From assembly GCF_012273515.2 (NCBI RefSeq), contig NZ_CP050975.2:1674001-1738000 (forward strand): a DNA stretch of 64,000 nt. Reading direction: 5' to 3'. The first letter of the stretch is position 1. Every line of letters starts with the position of its first letter. A program made the translations under genes and the position numbers. Below the pieces are notes generated by a model. That model was given only the letters and a program-made list of their open reading frames with translations, had not been told where the DNA came from and made no database searches. Below are positions 42,695 to 51,676 of this stretch, piece after piece. Origin of the DNA: Streptomyces sp. RPA4-2. Lineage in GTDB: Bacteria; Actinomycetota; Actinomycetes; Streptomycetales; Streptomycetaceae.

Positions 42695-43690
42695 ATGATC
42701 ACTGTGCCGCTCAGCGCGCTGGAAGTAGCCATGGTCCAAGCGGGCGCCCCGGCCGCGGACACGTTACGCGACACCACCGAGTTCGCCCGGCGGATCGAAG
42801 ACCTCGGATACCAGCGGCTCTGGTACGCCGAGCACCATCACTCCCCCGCCATCGGAGCGTTCCCGCCCGTCGTCCTGACCGCCCACACGGCCGCGTCCAC
42901 CTCGTCCATCCGTCTCGGATCCGGTGGCGTCCTCGCCCCCAACCACGCTCCGATCATGCTCGCGGAGCAGTTCGGCACGCTGGCCGCACTGCACGCGGGC
43001 CGGATCGACCTGGGCATCGGCCGCGGTCCGGGCACCTTCGACGAGTCCACGGCGCGGGCCCTGCGGCGTGGGGCGGGACCGACGACGGACGACGAGTACC
43101 GCGACGACGTGTCGGAGACCCTGCGGTTCCTGGTGGAGGAGGTCGCGCTCGACCCGCTCCCGGAGCCGTGGCTGCTGTCCTCGAGCACGGCCGGTGCCAC
43201 GCTCGCGGCGGAACTCGGGCTGCCGATCGCCTTCGCCCATCACATCCGTCCCGACAACACCCTCGCCGCGCTCCACCACTACCGGGAGCACTTCTCCCCC
43301 TCCCGCTGGTGCGACCGCCCCCGCGTGCTGGTCTGCGTGGAGACGGTGTGCGCCGAGACGCGGGAGGAGGCCGCCCGGCTCTCGGGCCCGATGGATGTCG
43401 TCAAGGCCGGACTGCTCAAAGGGCAGGGCGACATCCCCTTCCCCACGCCCGAGCAGGCAGCCGCCCACTCCTTCACCCCCCAGGAGGCGCGGGCCCTGAC
43501 GGCCTTCCGCATCCACCAGGCACACGGCACACCCGACACCGTCGCGGCGCACCTGACGGACCTGGCGGACGCGACCGGCGCGGACGAACTCATGCTGGTG
43601 ACACCCGTCTACGCGCTGACCGACCGTCTGAAGTCCTACGCACTCGTCCGACAGCACGTCATGACGCCGGCGGAGCGGCTCCCGCGGTAG
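42695..43690 (+). CDS. LLM class flavin-dependent oxidoreductase
   Basis: A 331-aa bacterial luciferase-like monooxygenase (TIM barrel) using reduced FMN or F420. Recognisable blocks are LSALEVAMVQAG at the start, RLWYAEHHHSPAIG, the R-L-G-S-G-G-V strand and G-R-I-D-L-G-I-G-R-G-P-G, typical of the MsnO8/YhbW subfamily. No partner flavin reductase nearby. The start is set by the upstream TATACT. Substrate unknown. Confidence 0.9.
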   Translation: MITVPLSALEVAMVQAGAPAADTLRDTTEFARRIEDLGYQRLWYAEHHHSPAIGAFPPVVLTAHTAASTSSIRLGSGGVLAPNHAPIMLAEQFGTLAALHAGRIDLGIGRGPGTFDESTARALRRGAGPTTDDEYRDDVSETLRFLVEEVALDPLPEPWLLSSSTAGATLAAELGLPIAFAHHIRPDNTLAALHHYREHFSPSRWCDRPRVLVCVETVCAETREEAARLSGPMDVVKAGLLKGQGDIPFPTPEQAAAHSFTPQEARALTAFRIHQAHGTPDTVAAHLTDLADATGADELMLVTPVYALTDRLKSYALVRQHVMTPAERLPR

Positions 43691-43784
43691 ATCGCGAGGC
43701 CCGCCCCGGACACCTCACGGTCCGGGCGACGAATGTCGCTGCACGCCCCTTGGCTGCGCAGGCCCCGTGGCCAACACTGAGCCG

Positions 43785-44270
43785 ATGACGCAGCGTGTGG
43801 AGCTCGCGACCCTGATGGACCGGTTCGCAGTGGACGGACTCGTCACCGAGTACGCGGTGGCGGTCGACGACGGCGACTGGGAGGCCTACCGGCGGCTGTT
43901 CGCGCCGGACGGCCGCGCGGACTACCGCTCCGCCGGCGGTATCGAGGGGGACGCCGGCCAGGTCGCGGGGTGGCTCGCGCGGAGCATGGAGCTGTTCCCC
44001 ATGCGCCAGCATCTGATCGTCAACCGACGCCTGCGGTTCGGCGTACTGGACCAGGACAGGGGCGACACCGCCCGGGTGCAGGCCGACTACATCAATCCGA
44101 TGCGCTTCGCGGGCGACGACGACGGATCCACCGCACCGGACTTCGTGTGCGGCGGGCGGTACGCCTTCGCGCTGGTGCGTACGGACCTCGGCTGGCGTCT
44201 GCGCGAGGTGGTCGTCCAGGAGAAATGGCGCCGCATGCCGCAGCCGCGTCAGGAACCCGCCGTCACCTGA
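43785..44270 (+). CDS. SnoaL/NTF2-like protein
   Basis: A 161-aa cone-shaped alpha+beta (NTF2-like, SnoaL_4) protein. Typical opening is L-M-D-R-F-A-V-D-G-L-V-T-E-Y-A-V-A-V-D-D-G-D-W, followed by F-A-P-D-G-R-A-D-Y, H-L-I-V-N-R-R and a C-terminal strand G-W-R-L-R-E-V-V. Members are ring hydroxylase beta-subunit-like, dehydratases or cyclases; a specific reaction cannot be deduced. ATG 43785 is favoured over GTG 43767. It is 94 bp after the luciferase-like gene and could share its transcript. Confidence 0.8.
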   Translation: MTQRVELATLMDRFAVDGLVTEYAVAVDDGDWEAYRRLFAPDGRADYRSAGGIEGDAGQVAGWLARSMELFPMRQHLIVNRRLRFGVLDQDRGDTARVQADYINPMRFAGDDDGSTAPDFVCGGRYAFALVRTDLGWRLREVVVQEKWRRMPQPRQEPAVT

Positions 44271-44339
44271 CCGGACGCCCCCTGTCGGAGATCGTCCCCG
44301 CAGCGCACACTGGAGGGACCACCGGGGAGGGAGGCGCCC

Positions 44340-45932
44340 ATGACGAGGTTCGACCGCTGGCTCACCTCTCCCTGGCGGCGGGCGATCGTCGCCGCGCCGG
44401 CGGGTGCGCTGCCGGTGTTCGCCTTCCCCGCCCCGTCGTGGTGGTGGTTCGCCTACGTCGCCCTCGTGCCTTGGATCCTGCTGGCCCGCACCGCCCCGAC
44501 GGGCAAACGCGCCGCGTACGACGGCTGGTTCGGCGGCCTGGGTTTCATGCTGGCCGTGCACCACTGGCTGCTGCCGAGCCTCAATGTCTTCACGGTCGTC
44601 ATCGCGGGACTGCTCGGGACGCTGTGGGCGCCCTGGGGCTGGCTGGTACGACGGTTCCTCGGCGGTGTGCCCTCGGCCGGGCAGGTCGGAGCCGCGCTCG
44701 TGGTGCTGCCGTCGAGCTGGCTGGGTGTCGAACTCGTCCGGTCCTGGCAGGGATTGGGTGGACCGTGGGGTCTGCTCGGGTCGAGCCAGTGGCAGGTGAC
44801 GCCCGCGCTGCGGCTCGCCTCGGTCGGCGGGGTGTGGCTGCTGAGCTTCCTGGTGGTGGCCGTCAACGTCGCCGTCGCGGTCCTGATGGCCGTGCGCCGG
44901 TCGCGCAGGCCGGCCGTCGCCACCGCCGTCACCGGACTCGTCGCCACCGCCGCCGCCACCTCGGCGGCCTGGGTCTGGTCCCCGCGCCCGGACACCGACG
45001 GCCAGGTGCGCGTCGCCGTCGTACAGCCCGGCGTCATGGGCGGCGGTGCCGGAGCCGGCGCGGAGAAGCGCTTCGCACGCGAGGAGGCGCTCACCCGCAC
45101 GCTCGCCGGACGCCACGTCGACCTCGTCGTCTGGGGCGAGAGCAGCGTCGGCGTCGACCTGGCCGGCCGCCCCGACCTGGCGGACCGGATCACCGCGCTG
45201 TCCCGCGAGACCGGCGCCGACATCCTCGTGAACGTCGACGCGCGGCGCTCCGACCGGCCGGGGATATACAAGAGTTCGGTGCTGGTGGGACCGCACGGAC
45301 CGACCGGCGCCCGCTACGACAAGATGCGTCTCGTCCCCTTCGGTGAGTACATACCGGCGCGTTCCCTTCTCGGCTGGGCGACCTCGGTCGGCAAGGCGGC
45401 GGGCGAGGACCGCAGGCGCGGCACCGAGCAGGTGGTGATGGACGCCGGGCACGGACTGCGGGTCGGACCGATGATCTGCTTCGAGACGGCGTTCCCGGAC
45501 ATGAGCCGGCATCTCGCGCAGGACGGAGCCGAAGTGCTGCTCGCCCAGTCGTCGACCTCGTCGTTCCAGGACAGCTGGGCGCCCGAGCAGCATGCCTCGC
45601 TGGCCGCGCTGCGGGCCGCCGAGACCGGCCGTCCGATGGTGCACGCGACCCTGACCGGTGTGTCCGCCGTCTACGGGCCGAGCGGCGAGCGGCTCGGCTC
45701 CTGGCTCGGCACGGACGCGAGCGAGGCGGCGGTGTACGAGGTGCCGCTGGCGCGGGGGGTCACCCCGTACGTCCGGTTCGGCGACTGGCCGGTGCACGTG
45801 GCGCTGCTGGTACTGGCGGCCCTGTGCGCCACCGAGGGCGTCCGCGCGCTCAGGCTGCGGCGGACCGCTCCTGGACCGCTCGCACCACCCGCTCGCACAG
45901 TTCATGAGTCGCCAGTGCGTCCTGGGCGCTGA
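44340..45932 (+). CDS. lnt: apolipoprotein N-acyltransferase
   Basis: A 530-aa inner-membrane enzyme that adds the third acyl chain to the N-terminal cysteine of lipoproteins. Residues about 1-215 hold about six membrane helices; about 220-480 form the extracytoplasmic nitrilase domain with the Glu in V-V-W-G-E-S-S, the Lys in Y-D-K-M-R-L-V-P-F-G-E-Y and the Cys in I-C-F-E-T-A-F-P-D. A final helix and basic tail close the protein. GGGAGG precedes the ATG. The last 83 bp overlap the convergent dehydrogenase gene. Streptomyces often have two Lnt paralogues. Confidence 0.93.
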   Translation: MTRFDRWLTSPWRRAIVAAPAGALPVFAFPAPSWWWFAYVALVPWILLARTAPTGKRAAYDGWFGGLGFMLAVHHWLLPSLNVFTVVIAGLLGTLWAPWGWLVRRFLGGVPSAGQVGAALVVLPSSWLGVELVRSWQGLGGPWGLLGSSQWQVTPALRLASVGGVWLLSFLVVAVNVAVAVLMAVRRSRRPAVATAVTGLVATAAATSAAWVWSPRPDTDGQVRVAVVQPGVMGGGAGAGAEKRFAREEALTRTLAGRHVDLVVWGESSVGVDLAGRPDLADRITALSRETGADILVNVDARRSDRPGIYKSSVLVGPHGPTGARYDKMRLVPFGEYIPARSLLGWATSVGKAAGEDRRRGTEQVVMDAGHGLRVGPMICFETAFPDMSRHLAQDGAEVLLAQSSTSSFQDSWAPEQHASLAALRAAETGRPMVHATLTGVSAVYGPSGERLGSWLGTDASEAAVYEVPLARGVTPYVRFGDWPVHVALLVLAALCATEGVRALRLRRTAPGPLAPPARTVHESPVRPGR

Positions 45933-46761
45933 GCACCTTGCCCGCGCGTACGGCGTCGAGGAAGACGAGCACGCCCTGCTCTATGCCGCGCTGGCGGGCC
46001 ACCGGCACCCAGTCCCCGCGCCGTCGCACGCTGGGCTGGCCCTTGTGGTCGATCACCTCGGCGAGGTTGAGCACCTGACGCTTGGTGTCCTGGCCGGAGA
46101 CCTCGAGGATCTCCTCGGCCGAGCCGCTGAGCCGGTTCATCACACCGAGCGCCGTGAAGCCGTCGCCCGCGAGCTGGAGTACGACGTGGTGGAGCAGTCC
46201 GCCCTCGACACGGGCCCGCACCGTCACGTCGTCGACCGGCCCCGGCACCAGGAACCGCAGGGTGTCCACGACGTGGATGAAGTCGTCGAGGATCATCGTG
46301 CGCGGCACCTCGGGCAGCCCTGTGCGGTTCTTCTGCATCAGGATCAGCTCACGCGGATGTTCGAGGCACTGCGCGTACCCGGGTGCGTGGCGCCGGTTGA
46401 AGCCGACGGCGAGGCTGACGTCGCGTTCCTCCGCGAGCCGGACCAGCTCCTGCGACGCGGAGAGTTCGTAGGCGAGCGGCTTGTCGACGAACGTCGGTAC
46501 GCCCGCTTCCAGGAGCCGCGCGACGATCTCGGGGTGCGCCACGGTGGCCGCGTGCACGAAGGCCGCGTCGAGATCCTGGGCCAGCAGCTCCGTCAGGTCG
46601 GTGTGCCGCTGCCCCTGCGGAAGGCGGAGGCTGTCCGCGACCCGGGCGAGCGTCGCGGGCGTCCGGGTCTGCAGATGCAGCTCGACCCCCGGCTGAACCC
46701 CGAGCACCGGCAGATACGCCTTCTGCGCGATGTCGCCGAGTCCGATGCAGCCGACCTTCAC
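45850..46761 (-). CDS. Gfo/Idh/MocA family oxidoreductase
   Basis: A 303-aa NAD(P)-dependent dehydrogenase of the virulence-factor MviM-like branch. The Rossmann motif V-K-V-G-C-I-G-L-G-D-I-A is at the very start, followed by the conserved lysine in V-D-K-P-L-A-Y and G-F-N-R-R-H-A-P. GTG 46761 is chosen for the AAGGAG 5 nt upstream. The C-terminus overlaps lnt antisense by 83 bp. It is not closely related to the enzyme at 34541. The substrate is probably a sugar or sugar nucleotide; unproven. Confidence 0.88.
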   Translation of the reverse strand: MKVGCIGLGDIAQKAYLPVLGVQPGVELHLQTRTPATLARVADSLRLPQGQRHTDLTELLAQDLDAAFVHAATVAHPEIVARLLEAGVPTFVDKPLAYELSASQELVRLAEERDVSLAVGFNRRHAPGYAQCLEHPRELILMQKNRTGLPEVPRTMILDDFIHVVDTLRFLVPGPVDDVTVRARVEGGLLHHVVLQLAGDGFTALGVMNRLSGSAEEILEVSGQDTKRQVLNLAEVIDHKGQPSVRRRGDWVPVARQRGIEQGVLVFLDAVRAGKVLSAQDALATHELCERVVRAVQERSAAA

Positions 46762-47064
46762 GAGGTCTCCTTCGTTCGCCGATGCTGGCCTGGTCGGAAG
46801 CATACGGGCGTCACGGCGGCCCCCGTCCGGCGGTGCCGGACCCCGTGCCCGGCTTCGACGCGCGGCCCGGACCCGCCTCGTTCGAGCCGTCCGAGCGCCG
46901 CTGCTCGGTCCGGTGCGGCACATGGCGGGGGACGGTACGAGCCGGCGGCCGCGGGTCATCCTGTGTCCGCCGGCACCCGCCGGAGGAGCGGAAGGATCAC
47001 CCGTGCGGGGCATCCTGCGCTCGCCGGCTCCCCAAAGCCGTCCGGACACAGCAGAGTTGCCCGC
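46762..47064. other. intergenic, no gene seen
   Basis: Divergent promoter region between the dehydrogenase and the lipoprotein gene. No repeat or operator stands out and frames on both strands lack support. Confidence 0.5.
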
Positions 47065-47541
47065 GTGTATCGAACGACGACGACGGCCGCGACGCTCCTG
47101 GTCACCGTGGCGGTCACCGCCCTAGCCGGCTGTGTGACCGTCCAGCGGCCATCCGCTCCCGGCCCGCTCCCCGCTCCCGCCCTGCCGTCGCCGCGTCCGG
47201 ACGGCACGGCCGGTGAGCGCGTCGTGCAGGCTCCGGCGCGGGAGGCGCTGGAACTCGTCGGGCCGTCACGGGAGCCTTCACCGGGATCGTCCCGTACGAC
47301 GGCGCGGCCTCACCCCGCTCCGCCCGCGCAGCCCGCACCGCAGGCGCACCCCCACGTCACGCCCCCGGCGCGCCGCACCCCAGGCCGAAGCCGCACCGAC
47401 CTGCCCACCACGCCGCCGCACCACCCCCCTGCGACGAAGCCACCGAAGGCCCAGGACGTGTGCGCCCTCGGCAGGAAGTACGGCGGCTGGAAGCCAGGCA
47501 GCCCCGAGGCGGTCATCTGCAAGGGAACGTACGGGCATTGA
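47065..47541 (+). CDS. putative lipoprotein
   Basis: A 158-aa secreted protein with a lipoprotein signal (hydrophobic stretch L-L-V-T-V-A-V-T-A-L-A-G-C, lipobox L-A-G-C with the Cys near residue 22), a long Pro/Arg/His-rich disordered middle and a short C-terminal module with two cysteines (V-C-A-L-G-R-K-Y-G-G-W and A-V-I-C-K-G-T-Y). The C-terminal element is seen in other Streptomyces lipoproteins. The start is GTG 47065. It lies about 1.1 kb from lnt, whose product would acylate it. Function unknown. Confidence 0.75.
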   Translation: MYRTTTTAATLLVTVAVTALAGCVTVQRPSAPGPLPAPALPSPRPDGTAGERVVQAPAREALELVGPSREPSPGSSRTTARPHPAPPAQPAPQAHPHVTPPARRTPGRSRTDLPTTPPHHPPATKPPKAQDVCALGRKYGGWKPGSPEAVICKGTYGH

Positions 47542-47692
47542 CCCGCCCGGCGCCTCGCCCGGGGCCTCGAGGTCCCGGACCGCCCGGACACGCCCCGTAC
47601 GAGGACGTCGCATCGCCCCTCCGGCCCTCCGCCTCGCGGCACACCCGCGTCCGGTGCCACGCGCTGATCCGGCGGGGAGTACGGGACAGCCC

Positions 47693-48277
47693 TCAGGGCC
47701 GCTGTCTCGGCGGCCCCAGCGTCTCCCCCTCCCGGCCCGCCGAACCGGCCGGGGCCCTCCCCGGTGACCCCTCCGACGGTCCGTCCCCGTCGAGCCTCAG
47801 CTCCAGTCGGCCGATCGCCGCGCGTACCCCGTCTCCGTAGCGGTCGTCGCCGAGGAAACCGACCGCGCCGCGGGCCCGGCGCAGATGGCTGCGGGCTGCG
47901 TCGGAGCGGCCGAGTTTCACGTAGTCGGCCGCCAGGTTCAGGTGCAGCGACGGGTAGAACGCCCGGACCGCGAGCGACTGGTGGTGCTCCGCGACCCTGT
48001 CGTCCCCGAGTTCGTCGGCCGCCGACAGGGCGCGCAGATCCCACGCCAGCTCGTCCGAGGGGTCGTCCTGGGTGTCCGCCATGTAGTGCGCCAGGGTGCA
48101 GCGGTGCAGCGGGTCACCGTCCTCGCCGATCTCCGACCAGAGGTCCAGGAAACGGCCCCTGGCCTCCTCGCGGTCGCCTCCGTGGTGCAGCATGACGGCC
48201 TGGCCGATCCGGGTCATCATGGCGTCCGGCGCCGTCTGCTCCTGCTGCTCCGCCACCGCGTCCTCCAGGCTCGTCAC
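47693..48277 (-). CDS. tetratricopeptide-like protein
   Basis: A 194-aa helical protein. Repeated amphipathic helix pairs (for example G-D-R-E-E-A-R-G-R-F-L-D-L-W and L-N-L-A-A-D-Y-V-K-L-G-R-S-D-A-A-R-S-H-L-R-R-A) suggest degenerate TPR units at residues about 25-150; the C-terminal about 30 residues are low complexity. GTG 48277 has GGAAGCG upstream. In-frame sequence beyond it overlaps ung and is rejected. TPR proteins mediate protein contacts; no partner is evident. Downstream of ung on the same strand with a 124-bp gap. Confidence 0.75.
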   Translation of the reverse strand: MTSLEDAVAEQQEQTAPDAMMTRIGQAVMLHHGGDREEARGRFLDLWSEIGEDGDPLHRCTLAHYMADTQDDPSDELAWDLRALSAADELGDDRVAEHHQSLAVRAFYPSLHLNLAADYVKLGRSDAARSHLRRARGAVGFLGDDRYGDGVRAAIGRLELRLDGDGPSEGSPGRAPAGSAGREGETLGPPRQRP

Positions 48278-48401
48278 TGTCGCTTCCGACGCTAACCGCA
48301 GCCACTGCCAAACCGGCTCAGGCGCCCCCGTACGCCGCCGGACCGGGCCGGGGAGGGCAGGACCTGGCCCCCGCCCGGCCCAGCCGTCCCCCACCCCCGG
48401 G

Positions 48402-49085
48402 TCAGCCGAGGTCCGGAATCCGCCAGTCGATCGGGTCATGGCCCTGCTGCGCCACGGCCTCGTTGATCTGTGTGAACGGCCGGGAGCCGAAGAACTTCTT
48501 GGCGGAGAGCGGCGAGGGGTGCGCGCCCTTCACCACGATGTGCCGGTCCTCGTCGATGAGCGGGAGCTTCTTCTGCGCGTAGTTCCCCCAGAGTACGAAG
48601 ACCGCCGGGTCGGGCCGGTCGGCCACGGAGCGGATCACCGCGTCCGTGAACCTCTCCCAGCCCTTGCCCTTGTGGGAGTTGGCCTCACCGGAGCGCACGG
48701 TCAGCACCGCGTTGAGCAGCAGGACGCCCTGCTCGGCCCACGGCATCAGATAGCCGTTGTCCGGGATCGGGGTGCCGAGCTCCTCCTTCATCTCCTTGTA
48801 GATGTTCCGCAGGGAGGGCGGAGTCCTCACTCCGGGGCGCACCGAGAAACACAGGCCGTGTCCCTGGCCCTCGCCGTGGTACGGGTCCTGGCCGAGGACC
48901 AGCACCTTCACCCGCTCGTACGGTGTCGCGTCCAGCGCGGCGAAGACCTCTTCGCGCGGAGGGTAGACGGGACCCTTGGCTCGCTCCTCCTCGACGAACT
49001 CGGTGAGTTCCTTGAAGTAGGGCTGCTGCAGTTCGTCGCCCAGGACGCCGCGCCAGGACTCGGGCAGCATGGCGGTGTCGGTCAC
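48402..49085 (-). CDS. ung: uracil-DNA glycosylase
   Basis: Family 1 UDG (227 aa) that excises uracil from DNA to start base-excision repair. The water-activating motif G-Q-D-P-Y-H is at about residues 65-70 and the DNA-intercalation motif H-P-S-P-L-S near 189. The uracil-specificity segment G-V-L-L-L-N is present. ATG 49085 (MTDTAMLPESW) fits the family start. Full length and apparently intact. Streptomyces commonly carry two ung genes. Confidence 0.96.
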   Translation of the reverse strand: MTDTAMLPESWRGVLGDELQQPYFKELTEFVEEERAKGPVYPPREEVFAALDATPYERVKVLVLGQDPYHGEGQGHGLCFSVRPGVRTPPSLRNIYKEMKEELGTPIPDNGYLMPWAEQGVLLLNAVLTVRSGEANSHKGKGWERFTDAVIRSVADRPDPAVFVLWGNYAQKKLPLIDEDRHIVVKGAHPSPLSAKKFFGSRPFTQINEAVAQQGHDPIDWRIPDLG

Positions 49086-49594
49086 GTCAACTTCCTCCGA
49101 TGTACGGTCACTTCCAGGCCTCAGAACCTACAGGCGACCACTGACACCCGGCCCCGTACCCCTTGCCACCAGCGGATCCTCCGCTGTCACCCGGCGGATC
49201 CCGTCCCCGCGGCCGCTGGCCCCGGTCCCTTCCCGCCACCGTCACCGCTTCCGCCTCCACCCCGCCACCGGGCTGGTCCCGCGCCTCGGCTCGCCCGTCA
49301 TCATGATCGTCGACGACGATCCGCGGGGCCTCCGAGAACCGCTCGGCCACAGCCCCTCGGCGGTCCCCGAGATGCCCCGGGCGAGCAGGCGCCGCACCCT
49401 GGAATAGAGCCGTCTCACCTAGCTTCTCCCCCGACCTGGCGTGGCGGGGCGGGTGCTTCTAAGCGGCCCGGCCGACAGGCCGGGCCGTACAGCCGGTCCG
49501 TCCGCGCACCGTCGTCGCCCGCGCGGCCCGCGCCGTCCCCGGCCCGCCCGGCACCTCAGGTGCGACGAGGAGCGACCAAGAGCAACGAGGAGCC
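49086..49594. other. about 500 bp intergenic with a 10-bp hairpin
   Basis: Divergent region between ung and the 3-hydroxyacyl-CoA dehydrogenase gene. An exact inverted repeat (49464-49473 with 49478-49487, loop GACA) is the only clear structure. An open frame at 49069-49407 has no protein-like character. Confidence 0.5.
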
Positions 49595-50560
49595 ATGAAC
49601 GCACACGGACCCGTCCATCGCGTAGCGATCGTCGGCACCGGCACCATCGGTGCGAGCTGGGCGACGCACTATCTCGCCCGGGGCTTCGAGGTCACGGCGA
49701 CCGACCCCGCCCCCGCCGCGGAGGAGGCGCTCAGGGCGTACGTGGCCGAAGCATGGGACGCGGCGGCCGCGCTCGGCGCCGAACCCGGAACCTCACCCGA
49801 CCGTCTCCGATTCACCACCGACATGCGAGAGGCCGTCGCGGACGCCGATTTCGTCCAGGAGAACGCGCCGGAGCGCCCGGAGCTGAAGGTCAGGCTGTTC
49901 GCCGACATCGACGACGCGACGCCGCCGGACGCGATCATCGCGTCGAGCTCGTCGGGCATCACGATGAGCGTCATCCAGGCCGAGTGCCGGAATCCGCAGC
50001 GCACCCTCATCGGGCATCCCTTCAACCCCCCGCACATCATCCCGCTCGTCGAGGTCGTCGGCGGAACGAAGACCGCCCCGGAGACCGTCCGGGACGCCAT
50101 GTCCTTCTACACGGCGATCGGCAAGAAGCCGATCCATCTCAAGAAGGAGCTCCCTGGACACGTCGCCAACCGCCTCCAGGCCGCTTTGTACCGCGAGGTC
50201 GTCCACCTGATCGATCAAGGGGTGCTGGACGTCGCGGACTCCGACGACGCGGTGTCCTGGGGCCCAGGACTCAGGTGGGGTGTGATGGGCCCCAACCTGC
50301 TGTGGCATCTCGGCGGAGGCGAGGGCGGCATCCAGCACTTCATGGAGACCCTCATGCCGGGGATGGCCGGGATGTGGCACGAACTGGGCGACCCGGAACT
50401 CACGCCCGAACTCAAGGAGAAGATCGTCGGCGGGGTCCTGGAGGAGGCGGACGGCCACTCCGTCGGCGAACTGGCCGCCCGGCGTGACGCGTTGCTGCTC
50501 AGCCTGCTGGCCGTACGGGGATCCGGCCCACGCGACGACACTACCGGCCGGCCGGCATGA
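49595..50560 (+). CDS. 3-hydroxyacyl-CoA dehydrogenase family protein (carnitine dehydrogenase-like)
   Basis: A 321-aa NAD-dependent dehydrogenase. N-terminal Rossmann motif V-A-I-V-G-T-G-T-I-G-A-S-W (residues 9-21), central F-V-Q-E-N-A-P-E-R, S-S-S-S-G-I, the G-H-P-F-N-P-P-H substrate motif and a C-terminal helical domain with G-H-V-A-N-R-L-Q. The pattern is closer to L-carnitine 3-dehydrogenase/L-gulonate dehydrogenase (lambda-crystallin) than to FadB. The ATG follows a purine-rich stretch. First gene of a probable three-gene run with the YWTD propeller and a crotonase. Confidence 0.9.
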   Translation: MNAHGPVHRVAIVGTGTIGASWATHYLARGFEVTATDPAPAAEEALRAYVAEAWDAAAALGAEPGTSPDRLRFTTDMREAVADADFVQENAPERPELKVRLFADIDDATPPDAIIASSSSGITMSVIQAECRNPQRTLIGHPFNPPHIIPLVEVVGGTKTAPETVRDAMSFYTAIGKKPIHLKKELPGHVANRLQAALYREVVHLIDQGVLDVADSDDAVSWGPGLRWGVMGPNLLWHLGGGEGGIQHFMETLMPGMAGMWHELGDPELTPELKEKIVGGVLEEADGHSVGELAARRDALLLSLLAVRGSGPRDDTTGRPA

Positions 50561-50563
50561 GAC

Positions 50564-50599
50564 GGCACAGGTCACCCCTGGGGCACAGGTCACCCCTGG
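50564..50599. repeat. 18-bp tandem repeat in the dehydrogenase-propeller spacer
   Basis: Two identical adjacent copies of an 18-bp unit (GGCACAGGTCACCCCTGG) directly after the dehydrogenase stop. Confidence 0.85.
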
Positions 50600-50648
50600 G
50601 GCACCGGCCGGCCCGGGGGCAGCGGGCCCTCGCCCGGGAGGAGGAACC

Positions 50649-51551
50649 GTGACGGAGCGGCGGCAGAGACTGTTCGTGCTCGAAATCAGCGGTGGCGGTC
50701 GCGTGTTCTCGGTGAACCCCGACGGCACCGACAAGCGGTTCCTCGTCTCGGGATGCAGGTTCCCCGACGGTGTCGCCGTCGACGCCGAGGCGGGGCACAT
50801 CTACTGGACGAACATGGGTTCCCCGCCACTCGACGACGGCTCGATCGAGCGTGTCGACCTGGACGGAGGCAACCGGACGACGATCGTTCCCGACGGCGGC
50901 ACGCACACGCCGAAACAACTGCACCTCGAAGCCGTCGGCCGCAAGCTGTACTGGGGTGACCGCGAAGGGATGCGCGTCATGCGCTGCGACCTCGACGGCA
51001 CGAACATCGAGACACTCGTCCGGACGGGACGGACGGACAGCGACCGCCGCGATGAGACCAGATGGTGCGTCGGAGTCGCCGTGGATCCCGACGCCGGCCA
51101 CCTGTACTGGTCGCAGAAGGGACCGAGCGACGCGGGACTGGGGAAGATCCTCCGGGCCGGCATCGATCTGCCCGCAGGCGAATCCGCTGACGGCCGGAGC
51201 GACGTCGAGGTGCTGCTCCAGGGGCTCCCGGAGCCGATCGACCTGCAGTTGGACCTGACGGAGCGCACGCTGTACTGGACCGACCGCGGGGATCCGCCGC
51301 GGGGCAACTCCGTGAACCGCACACCGGTGGATCCGCCCGGCGGGCGGCGGGAGCCCGAGATCCTGTGGACGCACCTGATGGAGGGCATCGGCATCGCTCT
51401 CGATCTCGACGACGGCCGCCTGTTCGTCACCGACATGGCCGGGACCGTCTACGCGGCGGACCTCGACGGGTCGAACCGCCGGGAGATCCTCATCGTGCAG
51501 GGCAACCTCACCGGGATCGCCCATGCCCTGGTTCCCGCCGAGGAGCCCTAG
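50649..51551 (+). CDS. LDL-receptor-type YWTD beta-propeller protein
   Basis: A 300-aa six-bladed propeller. Repeated Y-W-T-D-like blade signatures occur as H-I-Y-W-T-N, K-L-Y-W-G-D, H-L-Y-W-S-Q and T-L-Y-W-T-D, each followed by a R-x-x-L-D-G-T/S pattern. No signal peptide, so probably cytosolic. GTG 50649 is supported by GGAGGAGG upstream. Placed 88 bp after the carnitine-dehydrogenase-like gene, a linkage suggesting a lactonase- or substrate-binding role in the same pathway; this is inference. Confidence 0.87.
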   Translation: MTERRQRLFVLEISGGGRVFSVNPDGTDKRFLVSGCRFPDGVAVDAEAGHIYWTNMGSPPLDDGSIERVDLDGGNRTTIVPDGGTHTPKQLHLEAVGRKLYWGDREGMRVMRCDLDGTNIETLVRTGRTDSDRRDETRWCVGVAVDPDAGHLYWSQKGPSDAGLGKILRAGIDLPAGESADGRSDVEVLLQGLPEPIDLQLDLTERTLYWTDRGDPPRGNSVNRTPVDPPGGRREPEILWTHLMEGIGIALDLDDGRLFVTDMAGTVYAADLDGSNRREILIVQGNLTGIAHALVPAEEP

Positions 51552-51676
51552 GGCGTGTTGCGCCCGGCTGTGGACGGCCGGCGCCGCCATCGCGGTCCCG
51601 GGAGGTTCGCCACGAGCGCCCCGGGCCGTCAACGGTCGACCGCCCGGCACGGGCGGTGAGACAAGGGACATCCGAC

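Noticed and set aside
49069..49407. Plus-strand frame upstream of the hydroxyacyl-CoA dehydrogenase
   Set aside because: Composition is typical of non-coding GC-rich DNA. An I-M-I-V-D-D-D string hints at a response regulator, but nothing else of that fold is present.
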